NCBI GenBank assembly: GCA_002261195.1
Contig: MVBO01000001.1
Location: 872,079-928,798, forward strand
Origin: Bifiguratus adelaidae
Taxonomy: Eukaryota > Mucoromycota > Endogonomycetes > Endogonales
Reading direction: 5' to 3'
DNA length: 56,720 nt
Shown: positions 21,136 to 31,457 of the stretch, in pieces
Layout: every line of letters starts with the position of its first letter
Position numbering within the stretch: the stretch's first letter is position 1
Notes under the pieces: generated by a model
What the model saw: only the letters and a program-made list of their open reading frames with translations
Told to the model about the DNA's origin: nothing
The model's database searches: none
Program-made: the position numbers and the translations under genes

Positions 21136-24100
21136 ATGGATTCTAAAGGAAGAGCACAGAGACGACAGGAAACTTACGGAACACCGCCGATCGATCCGCT
21201 ACCTCCTGCTATCGGTACGTCGTCCGCGAGCCCGACACTAGGCTCCCTACCCGTCGGCCTCGGCAGTTCATCGTCCTTGAACGTCAAAGCTCGGCGAGGA
21301 TCCAGGACACCGCTTATCGGGTCGCCAACTCATCCTCCTAGTGGCGCAGTCAACATGGTATCATCTCAACCAGCTCCGACGGTGGTGAATCGTGAGCAGC
21401 AATTATCAAAGTCTGCACCGCGATTCAATGGCGTTGATACGGCCTATCTTCAGCACAAGTTTTTGCACGAAAATGGAGGACGACGAAGCAGCGGAGTGAG
21501 CGGTCATACCGACGACGAGGATGAAGAGGATGATGAAGAGGAAGAGGAGGACGAAGAAGTGGGCACAGCGATTTCTATACACAAATGGCCCAGCATCATC
21601 TTTGGCCGAGATGTAGCGGTCGATGTAAGGGGTGAGTTATGATGACCGATCTGCAGAATGTTCGGATACTGATATTGTGTATCCTAGATACCGAGCTTGC
21701 TTTTGATAGAGCACGGCAACGATTGTATTTAGAGGAAGAGGATTTGGAGATTGAAATCATTGGATACCAAAACAATCGCTTCAGGCTCTTGCTATACTAC
21801 GTAGGCTGCGCCTTGTCTGGAGGAATGCTGTATCTGCTGCTACGCTGGTTACCTCACTATCAGGTGCAGTGGATAGGAACCGAATGCTCCTTAGAACATG
21901 CGGATTGGGTGGTCATCAAGGTAGGCGCCAAGATATTCATGATACTAGACGATGATGTTGCTTACATAAATTGCACAGAATCAGTGGGGCGAAATCAGCA
22001 TAGAGCCTATACTTCGTCGGTACTATCCAGGCTCAATAGGGTCCGTCTTTGCGCCGTCGCAAATGCCGCGATTGCTTGATGATCTCAATCTAGCTCCGCC
22101 TTCACAAATACCAGCACCTACAGAACCTCTTTCCAACCTTCACATACTCGACTATCGCTATGTGCGCATGATCTATCACCCTATTCTCCATCGCTTTGTA
22201 ACCAATGGCTGGTGGCGGGACGAATTATGGAACTCCGTTAAAGGCTTGAAGCGTGGTCTGAACCGCGACGTAAATGCAGAACGCGAAATCCTCTTTGGCG
22301 AAAACCTGATCAATATCAAAGAAAAGTCCACATTCAAGCTACTTGTCGATGAGGTATGTAATTGGGAATGGGCAATGTGCGCAAAAGGATAACGAACGCC
22401 TCCCACGCAGGTTTTGAACCCATTTTACGTTTTTCAAATCTTCAGTATGCTTCTCTGGTGTCTTGATGACTACTATTATTACGCCTTTTGCATATTCGTC
22501 ATCAGTGTCACTGGAGTCGTAACCACTCTGATTGAGACCAAGCAGACAATGGCACGGATGAGCAAAATGTCCCGATTCGAATGTCCCGTCAATGTTCGCC
22601 GCGGCAACTTTTGTGAGTTGACCAGAATCGTCCTGATGAACGTGTAGTTGATAGAGATTTTCTAGGGCGTCAGGTACGATCTACAGCTTTAGTACCAGGA
22701 GACATCATTGAATTGAGTGACACACAACTTCATACTTTGCCATGCGATGCATTGCTTTTGACCGGTGACTGCATCTTGAACGAATCGATGCTCACAGGCG
22801 AATCCATTCCTGTTTCCAAGTCTCCTATAACGGAGGCTGCACTCAAACGTCTTGATCTGCATGCTGCCAATATACCCTCAGATGTTAGCAAGCATTTCCT
22901 CTTCTGCGGAACGAAGATTGTTCGAGTGCGCTGTCCTCACGGTGGGATGAAAGGTGATGTTACAGCAATGCGACGCGCAGGAGTGGGAGTGGGCGGCCTG
23001 GAAATGGGCGGAGATCCAGAGCAAGCAATGGCGCTAGCCGTCGTTGTTCGCACCGGCTTCAATACGTCCAAAGGCGCTCTAGTCCGCAGCATGTTATTCC
23101 CAAAGCCCAACAAGTTTCAATTTTACAGGGACTCTTTCCGGTTTATTGGAGTCCTTGCATGCGTGGCCGTTCTAGGCTTCCTGATTTCTGCAGTCAATTT
23201 TCTACGCATGGGTATTGATCCCATAACGATCATTAAACGGGCACTGGATCTGGTGACGATCGTTGTTCCACCCGCTCTACCGGCGACGATGTCTATTGGG
23301 ACATCATTTGCAATCGCGCGGCTAAAGGCTAAAGACATCTTCTGCATATCGCCACCCAGAGTCAACATTGGAGGAAAGATTGATTGCATGTGTTTTGACA
23401 AGACGGGAACACTGACCGAAGATGGGCTGGATGTGTTGGCGGTTCGAGGCATCGATTTGCAAAGCCATCGATTTGGCGAGGAGAGCAGAGTTATTGAAGA
23501 CTTGAATGGCACCATTTCGACAAATGAAGGCGGCAGTTTGTCTACCTTGGACTTTGAGCTGAAGGACAATGTCAAAGTAGAGCAAGCTCGCATCAATGCT
23601 CATCTCCTGCATGCCATCACTACATGCCATTCGCTGAAGCACGTCGAAGAGGAGCTCATTGGGGATCCGTTGGACTTGAAGATGTTTGAGTTCTCACAAT
23701 GGGAACTTGAAGAAAGTTCGGCGGATAATCCAATTGGCTTGAACATGACGACTGCCTTGGGTGTAGGCAAGAGCAAGATGAAAGGCGGGCTGGTACCGAC
23801 TCTTGTCCGACCTCCAGGTGGCCAAAAGTTCTGTGTTGATCTTGATCCATCTGCGGGAATGGACATGAAGGTAAGATGTGTATTTAATTGTCAAAGCAGC
23901 GCAGCGCATACTAATGAATTGCTTCCGACAGCCTGCAACGCCTCTTGAACTCGGCATCGTTCATTCCTTTGAGTTCGTCTCTTCCCTGCGACGAATGGCG
24001 GTCATTGTCCGTCGTTTGGGCAGGCCAAACCTAGACGTTTACGTCAAAGGTGCTCCAGAAGCGATTGGCGAGATCTGCCGCCCTGAAACACGTAAGTTCC

Positions 24101-26066
24101 CACAACCTTCGTGGCGACAAAGGACTGAAAACGTTTTGGTATTCAGTACCCATCAACTACAAGGAGCAGCTGTACTGGTATACGCATCGTGGATACCGCG
24201 TCATTGCTCTTGCACACAAGGATCTTGGCAATTTGAAGTGGCACAAGATGGCAAAGTTGAAGCGGTAAGTTTGAAACCAGGCACGTAGATTGCATGCAGT
24301 CGCTCATATCTGTGGGTTTCTAGTCCGGAAGTTGAAAGCGCTTTGACCTTCCTCGGTTTCATCATCTTTGAAAACAAACTCAAAGAGGGAACGATACCGG
24401 CTGTGGACAAGCTGCGAGCCGCCACTATTCGTCAGGTGATGTGTACAGGTAAACAAGCACACATAGCGTTTCCAGGTTTGAGTCGCTTACATGCCGATAC
24501 TTAGGGGACAATGTGCTCACCGCTATCAGCGTCTCCCGAGAATGCGGCCTAGTAAACCATGATGCTGAGATTTACGCTCCTCGATTCGTGACTGGCGAAG
24601 CATCGGTGAAAGACTCCTGCGTCGTCTGGGAGAGTGTTGTAAACGAAGGGCAGATATTGGACGCCGAAGCACTTGTGCCCATTGACCAAAATGGCTGGAG
24701 TTCTGCCGACCAAGATTCAATCGGCGCCTCACCGTATCATGCAATGGCGCAGAAGTACGAATTGGCCGTGACGGGGGAGGTGTTTCGGTGGATGGTTGAC
24801 TTCGCCACCCAAGAAACTTTGAATCGCATGCTTGTCAAAGCGCAAATATTTGCTCGCATGTCCCCGGATGAGAAGCAAGAACTTGTAGACCATTTGCAGG
24901 ACATTGGTTACTGCGTTGGATTTTGCGGTGACGGTGCTAACGATTGCGGTGCTCTTAAAGGTGGAGATGTCGGCATATCTCTCAGCGAAGCTGAGGCGAG
25001 CGTGGCTGCTCCATTCACAAGCAAAACAATGGACATTGGCTGCGTGCTCGACGTCATCAGGTACGGCATATGCTGATATGCCGCAATTTTCTACGATTCT
25101 CACAGTTTGTTCAGGGAAGGACGAGCCGCCTTGGTGACCAGCTTTAGCTGTTTCAAATACATGGCACTCTATAGCATTATTCAATTTACATCTGTAACGC
25201 TACTCTACGCTCTGGCATCTAATTTAGGGGATTTTCAGGTGAGTGACCTTTTGCCACACCTTGTCTGCAAACGAACACTCATCCCCGCATAGTTTTTGTA
25301 CATAGATTTGATCATCATTTTGCCAATTGCCGTCTTCAGTAAGCTGTCATAGTCTGTCTCATCGATACTTGTATTGACCATGACGTAGTGGGTAGAACCG
25401 AAGCATACCCTCACCTCAACCGAAAGCGACCGACAGCGCGACTCATGTCCAAGAAGGTCCTTACCTCCCTCCTCGGAAACATCTTCATCAACTCCGCCAT
25501 GCAAATTTTTCTTTTCTGGTTGGTTCGCCAGCAAGGGTTCTATACACCCCCTTCTCCACCCGACGCCGAAGACGTCAACATCGCATGCTATGAGAATACG
25601 GTGCTCTTCCTCTTCTCATGCTTTCAGTACATTATCGTAGCGGTCGTCTTTAGCGTTGGACCACCCTACCGCAAGCAAATGTGGACGAATGGTAAGAAGG
25701 TTATAGTTCTGGTCTTTACAATCCTCATGTTTTTCTGCAGCCCCATTTGTCATAACAAGCTGCCTGCTAGTTACCCTGACAGGTTGGATAACACTCTTCC
25801 CCAACGACGTCTTTCGAAGCTGGCTAGAATTGGAGCTACTTCCCTTCCCCTTCCGTGTCTTCCTCATCATCCTCGCCATTGCCAATCTCGTTCTATGCTG
25901 GTTAGCAGAGAAATACGTCTTTCCTCATCTTGCACAACACATCAGCACTCTGCCCTCGACCCTCCACTCTCTATTGTTGAAGTACCGTGGCTACACTCCG
26001 GTGGGTAGAAAGAAGAAACAATCAAGCAAGTTATTTAAGCGCATCTTGAACGATATGAATGCTTAG
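21136..26066 (+). CDS. YPK9: P5B-type ATPase (Ypk9/ATP13A2-like)
   Basis: P5B ATPases sit in vacuole or lysosome membranes; ATP13A2 exports polyamines and Ypk9 protects yeast from metals. The start [15 protein letters not shown] leads to a disordered, acidic N-terminus. '[20 protein letters not shown]' and '[20 protein letters not shown]' form the N-terminal membrane-associated unit. Then come TGE ('[15 protein letters not shown]'), the P5B marker PPALP in '[15 protein letters not shown]', the phosphorylation site '[17 protein letters not shown]', and the hinge '[20 protein letters not shown]'. C-terminal helices include '[20 protein letters not shown]' and '[20 protein letters not shown]'. 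PPALP rather than PPELP separates P5B from P5A. Numerous short introns occur. All key catalytic motifs are present and no damage is evident. Confidence 0.93.
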
Positions 26067-26233
26067 AGTAAGTTTGCAAGGCTTTCCCTACATGTATTTG
26101 CACAACTTAGAATACGCAATTCATGTTTGCATTATCGTGACTATAGAGGAACCATTTCCCGAAGTACGAATTTGAACAATTTCCAATTTCGTACTCGATT
26201 TGTCATTTTTGTCAACCGCTGACTCAACCAACG

Positions 26234-26240
26234 TATATAA
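26234..26240 (+). promoter_or_regulatory. TATA box of the LigB dioxygenase gene
   Basis: TATATAA stands 26 bp before the ATG at 26266. A TATA box this close implies a very short 5' leader or initiation almost at the start codon. Confidence 0.45.
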
Positions 26241-26265
26241 GCTGCATGGCACGCAGGTGCACACC

Positions 26266-27272
26266 ATGACCACGATGGGGGTTTTGAAACGCACGCCACT
26301 GCTGTATATATCTCACGGAGGTAGGCTACTTGCTCCTCAACCTGTCTCACATACTCACTCTCTGTGTAGGACCGAACCTTCTTGAAGACACTGGCGCTCC
26401 TAGCCTGTTTTACGATCGCCTCGGGCAATATATCAAGAATAAGGTCAAGCCGACCGCTATCGTCATCTTTAGTGCGCACTGCAAGAGAGTCCAGATACAG
26501 TATACGGTAGGTGACTCGGTTTGCATCAAATGGCAAAAATGACTCACGCACCGACGCATCGCAGTGGACGCCTCTCCGAAACCAAAGCTGATTTACGACT
26601 TTTACGGCTTTCCGAACCGCTACTATGAACAAAGATGGGATCATCAAGGATCACCACAATTAGCTTCTCGCATTGTGCAATTGCTCAAGAACGCCAACAT
26701 ACCCGCCCAAACGACAAAACGCGGCATTGATCACGGTACATGGGTGCCATTGAAGCGAGCCATGGAATCAACGGGTGGCCTTCCTGTCGTTCAAGTGTCC
26801 CTATACCAAGATGAAAATGTCGACAAGTACATTGCCGTCGGTAGAGCGCTTCGATCACTTCGGTAAGTGTTAGCGTTTGTGAAGATTGGATCATGTTACT
26901 CACAGTTTCGTAAGGGACGAAAATGTGCTTCTCATTGGGTCTGGAGCCGCCATACACAACCTGAGAGATATGTTTAGCACCATGGGTAACCCGGTACCTC
27001 CCTCATATGTCACGAGCTTTGACGAAGATTTGCTCAAGAGTCTGACGAAAACGCCAAAATCCTCTGTGCTCGACGAACTCCGAAAATTGCCTCAGCATCC
27101 AGCCTTTCGACGGTGCCATCCGACTGCCGAGCATTTTCTCCCAATCTACATCGTGGCTGGTGCGGCCCACCTGGACATGGCCGATCAATCCGATGAAATT
27201 GAACGCATCATGAGCGGAACTATGGGTACGGTCGGATGGGCAAGCTTCAGATTTGGAGGACCGACTTTTTAA
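26266..27272 (+). CDS. LigB-type extradiol dioxygenase (DODA-like)
   Basis: Members of this family open aromatic rings (plant and bacterial 4,5-DOPA dioxygenase extradiol) using a Zn or Fe site. The first exon, MTTMGVLKRTPLLYISHGG, holds the first His ligand. Later exons give 'PTAIVIFSAHCKR' (second His), 'LIYDFYGFPNRYYEQRW', 'TTKRGIDHGTWVPLKRAM' (catalytic DHG.W), 'LPVVQVSLYQ', 'VLLIGSGAAIHNLRDMF' and 'HPTAEHFLPIYIVAGAA'. This order is the standard DODA pattern. The upstream ATG at 26245 is out of frame and meets a stop after seven codons. The gene converges on CLASP, with 45 bp between stop codons. The substrate here is unknown. Confidence 0.9.
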
Positions 27273-27317
27273 TGGATAGATTAACTGCATGCAAATGGTA
27301 TATATACATGATGCTTA

Positions 27318-30300
27318 TCAATATACAGGCAGCCTTTGGGCATGTCGTTGTATATAATGTCGCACAAGACTTTTTTGATCTTCTCGAAGGTCTTCCAAGT
27401 AGGCAAACACCTCATCGCCGAGCACATCATAGAAGCCCAAGATCGCATCGACACAGGCTTTGCGTATCTGGATCTTGCCGTCGTTCATGCCCTGGATTAT
27501 GATTGATTTGTGTTCATGTGTGTTGTGCTGGACTTACCATAACCAATAGAGAGGCACCTCCGCCCAACAGACCTTCTTCTACGTGCCGTTCGGAAAGTTG
27601 TCGCACGACAATGGAAAGGTTGCCAAATGCTGTGGCAATGGGATGATGACGCAGAGACGCATAATATGCCTTCCTTTCATGCTCAGGGGCTGACGGGAAA
27701 GGGCGATTCGAGGCGAGATATTGCTCCAGGAAGGTGAGAAGGATGTCGAAACAATTGCTCGGTGGCGTGGCTTCCAAGAAACAATCTAGCGCGTCTTCCG
27801 CAGCCAAACAAACCTATGCACATTTACTTGATGCACTTGGTATGCAAGAGCACTTACATCATCAGAGTCACTGGAGCGCGATTGCAGCAAGACGCGATAT
27901 ATTTCATATAGCGGATTCGTGGCGGTTCCTGGCAGTTTGATGCGGAAGAAACCTCGCTCAAACAAGATCATTTGCTTGAGGACATGGATGATGTCCGCTT
28001 TTTCGTGATCTCCAAGCTGCCGTCACAAAGGCAAGCGTGAGATGTGTGCTTAATTGCGAAAGCATTAAAACTCACCTCAGGGGTATCTTGCCCAACTGAG
28101 TCAAGCGTACGGATAAACACACCCAACAATTGGTAGAAATGCGCGCCGTCCATTCCCCATACCTCGATACTTTCCGGCGATTGATGGGCCAAGTCATTGA
28201 CGGGTGTTTCGGAGACAAGCCGATATAGTTTGCGTAGGGTTGTTTCGTTGCTCGGATCTTGTTGCAAGGATTGCATAATGGCACGTAAGAGGGTCGCCTT
28301 ATCTCTGAGTGGCTTGCCAGGCAAAGTTGTTGGTCCATCCAGCCGGATAGGTTGATAATTCGATCCTAGCAGCTCGGGGATCGGTGTCGAGACTGGAGAC
28401 AGGGCCGAGGGCGGCAAGCTTGGGAGAAACGATGTATCTTGTTCAATTGGCGCTTGCACAGTGTTAGAGGCATCCTTGGGTTCCGCATCCAAGTGCATCT
28501 CGGCGAAAGACTCTGAAACTCCTTCGGGATGTTCATCGTCGGGCACGCTTTGAGGTGGAACCATCTCCACATCTGCTTGAGGCATATCTGCTCCGGCGTC
28601 GGCATCAGACGGTTGCAACGACCTTTGAATATCCAAAGCTACCGTGCTGTCCATAGTGGACAGCACCATATCAAATACTTGAGGATGCTGACTAGTAATA
28701 TGTTGGATGAGGGAGAATATAACTTGGTAGAACGGAGTTTCCTCTTGTGCGTTGCTGAAAATGGGAAGCAGGCGTTGGAGATACAACTTGACGTTTGTGC
28801 TTTCTTGAAACCATTGCGTACCAACAACTGAGGAAGCCGGTGATTGCACAATTTCGTCCATCCATGTGAGCAAATGGGTCGCGATGCGGCGTCTAATGGC
28901 TGGATTAGGCACCGACGAGGTGTTGTTTGCGCCTCGTTGGGGCAATCTTCGGACCGGTGGCACACCAGGAACACCTCCAGAAACCATCAAGCAGTTCAAA
29001 ATCACCATTGGTAACTCTGGCTTACTCCGGTTCAAGTGTTCTTTGAGAGAGGCGTATCCGGCTTTTGTCTGCTCAGCAGCCTCATTTTTGGCAAGGTCTG
29101 ACTGGACTGGAATAAGGGCCATCATCCGTGGTAACAGGGCTTCCAATGGGATAACTTTGGCCAGCATCATAACATTGGCCGGTTCCATCAGACATTCGTA
29201 CACACGACTGTTTGAAAGAGGGGTATCGTTGGAAGATGGGAAGAACGCCAGCAGGATCGATTCGAGAGTTTCAAAAGATGGAACTTCCAAATCATGATTG
29301 CTAATAGAATTGGAGCGAGATGCTCGTTCCAATGGGCTGGACGGTGGCGTCATCCTGGTGGTGCTAGGCGATGAAGATGACGAAGAGGAACTGAAGGTTT
29401 GCGCCCGCTGAAGTGGAGGTGTGGAAGGCGTTTGTCTATCTACGAGCTTGTGTGTCAAGAGTCTGATACCATCGCACACAATGATCTCGTCTGTTTGCTC
29501 CAACATTTCGAGAATGGTCAGCTTTTTCAGTCCGGAAGGCGATCGAGGCATATAGAGCTTATGATGTGCCCCAAGCGAAGGCGAACCAGTTGGTGAGCTT
29601 GAGCGATCGCTTCCATAGCCTTGCGAGTGGCCATTAGGGCTTGACGCTCGTATGGAACTACTGCTGGACTGCCGCACACGAGGCGCTCGCGGAATATCTG
29701 CTGGCGCCGAATGTGGAGCGGGTATTCGGGATGTAGGAGAAGAAGGATGAGACGAGTCTGAGAGTCTTGATTTTGTCGATGTGGACGGAGAAATGGACAG
29801 CGCCGTATCAGACGATGTGCGCTTACCGGCAGTTGTTGTCCTCTTTGGAAGCGTGCTCGTTGACGCTTGCAAATGCCGCGGGGCTGAGGATTTTGAACGT
29901 ACTGGCTCCGAAGACCGCGTACTCTGAATCAGGGATGCTTTCAGAGCCCCTAGCGAGGAGTCGGAATCATGTGGACGAGAACGTTCAATCTGCTTTTGAG
30001 TGCTTGCATCAAACTGCCGCAATAGCCTTGCTCCTAGGTCTGGCCAGCATCTTGCCGTAATCCAATAGACTGCTCTAGCCGCTTCTCTGACGGTCGGGCT
30101 CGCGTCTACTACCGCTTTCTTGAGAACTTGCTCCAGCACTGTAAGCGAACCACTCCGCTCAATGGCAGCATTTGACTGTGCCTGCGTGCCATGAGTCAAA
30201 AGAACGCATTGTATAAAGGTAACCGCATAATATCGACTTTGATTGTTCTTTTCGGTGATGGCAATGTTTGACAGCAGTTGAAAGGATTTTAGATGGAAAG

Positions 30301-30730
30301 ACGTGTGAGTCAAGACGGCTTTAACCGTCTCTGCCCCAGCTGATGCTACCAACTTCTTTGAGAGACTTGTCGTGCGGATAAGAATGGCCAATACGCTATC
30401 GACAAATGGGTCCAAGTTACTCTTGAGAAAAATCGCCAAATCGCCCATGGTAGCCAAGGCTGACAACGACAATGTCGTCCTGAGCGACAAGACTGTCTTG
30501 GAGATGGGGTCAATGACCATGCGAACGCCCTCCTTGAACGCATCTGGCCATGTCTGAAAGCTAGCGCCTCTGAGCAATCCTCTTAGATGCTGTAGTTGTT
30601 TCTCGCGCTTCTGCCAATCTGCTTCAGTTTCTTTGGTCGAGAATAGAGCTGCTATCTCTGCAAAGTCTCCTAGCAAGTCTTTGGCAGAGAACACGTCTAC
30701 AGCGGCGATACCATCGTCCTCACGCGCCAT
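27318..30730 (-). CDS. CLASP: CLASP-family microtubule-associated protein (Stu1/Cls1-like)
   Basis: CLASPs stabilise microtubule plus ends and spindle microtubules. The ATG at 30730 gives MAREDDGIAAVDVFSAKDLL. The TOG-type helical repeats include 'WPDAFKEGVRMVIDPISKTV', 'LDPFVDSVLAILIRTTSLSK' and 'ASPTVREAARAVYWITARCW'. A Ser/Thr/Pro/Arg-rich linker follows, with an SxIP motif (SRIP, about 29719-29731). The C-terminal CLASP domain contains 'RKLYRLVSETPVNDL', 'EKADIIHVLKQMILFERGFF' and ends 'IRKACVDAILGFYDVLGDEV', 'LREDQKSLVRHYIQRHAQRL', 'PVY' with TGA at 27318-27320. One very large exon carries most of the gene; three short introns lie near the 3' end. Length is about 1,080 residues. Confidence 0.9.
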
Positions 30731-30780
30731 GAACGCCAAAGGTGTTCAGGAACCAATTGCCTTTTAAAGTGTGACATTTC

Positions 30781-31409
30781 CTACAGATACGCGACTCTAT
30801 CCACCGCGACAAGGTACTCTAACTCGCGCTTCTCTTGATCACTAGGTAGTAGATGGTAACCCAGGGGACCTAGGTCACAGTCTGCGCAACTGAGATACTT
30901 GACATTGTCGACGGTCTTGGAGAAGCCAATGTTTTCAAAGGTCATCATGTTTTGTACTTTCCAGTAACGCGTGGTGGATGGTGTAGAGGTAGGAGCGGTG
31001 GCTGATGCGGCGGCGTCTTGGGGCTTTTCGTTGTTGATTGTCGCTTCAGGATGCAAGGCTTGATCTGATGGAAATAGGACCTAGAGACGGACAAAGAGTA
31101 CAACAGAAAAGTGAGCGTGGTTTCTGACGCTAGAGGCGCTTTTCCCGGGGAGAACATGATAGGACATGGACAGCGAACATCACTACAGCTGCCATACAGT
31201 GACCCAGTGTCCTTTGTCTCATACAGCAAGTCCCCCATTATAAGCGTGATGCTCACCATCATGGCGTTCCGTTCTACCAGCTGCGCGTTGCCTGCCCGGA
31301 GAATCTTGCTACGACAAGCCTGTCGCGGACAATAGATGTCAACCTTGTTGCGATCGCCGTCAGCAACTCTTTGTATAAACTCTAACGTGTCTCTTCCAAG
31401 CACGGCCAT
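30781..31409 (-). CDS. DSS4: Mss4/Dss4-type Rab guanine-nucleotide release factor
   Basis: Mss4/Dss4 binds nucleotide-free exocytic Rabs (Sec4/Rab8) through a zinc-stabilised fold. The ATG at 31409 gives MAVLGRDTLEFIQRVADGDR. The first metal site reads 'VDIYCPRQACRSKILRAG'. After an intron, 'RYWKVQNMMTFENIGFSKTV', 'DNVKYLSCADCDLGPLGYHL' and 'ELEYLVAVDRVAYL' complete the family signature, including the conserved TFEN(I/V)GF. The first pair is Cys-x4-Cys, the second Cys-x2-Cys. The middle insert 'ASATAPTSTPSTT' is low complexity. Its stop is 50 bp from the CLASP start and its ATG 48 bp from that of the divergent UBX-LRR gene. Confidence 0.88.
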
Positions 31410-31457
31410 CGCTAAAGGTGTGACTCTCGTTCTCTTCCCCGCAATCGAGAGAGAAGC
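31410..31457. promoter_or_regulatory. 48-bp divergent spacer between DSS4 and the UBX-LRR gene
   Basis: The two start codons face away from each other with only 48 bp between them. The spacer is pyrimidine-rich and has no TATA box. Core promoters must lie inside the neighbour's transcribed region or overlap each other. Confidence 0.55.
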
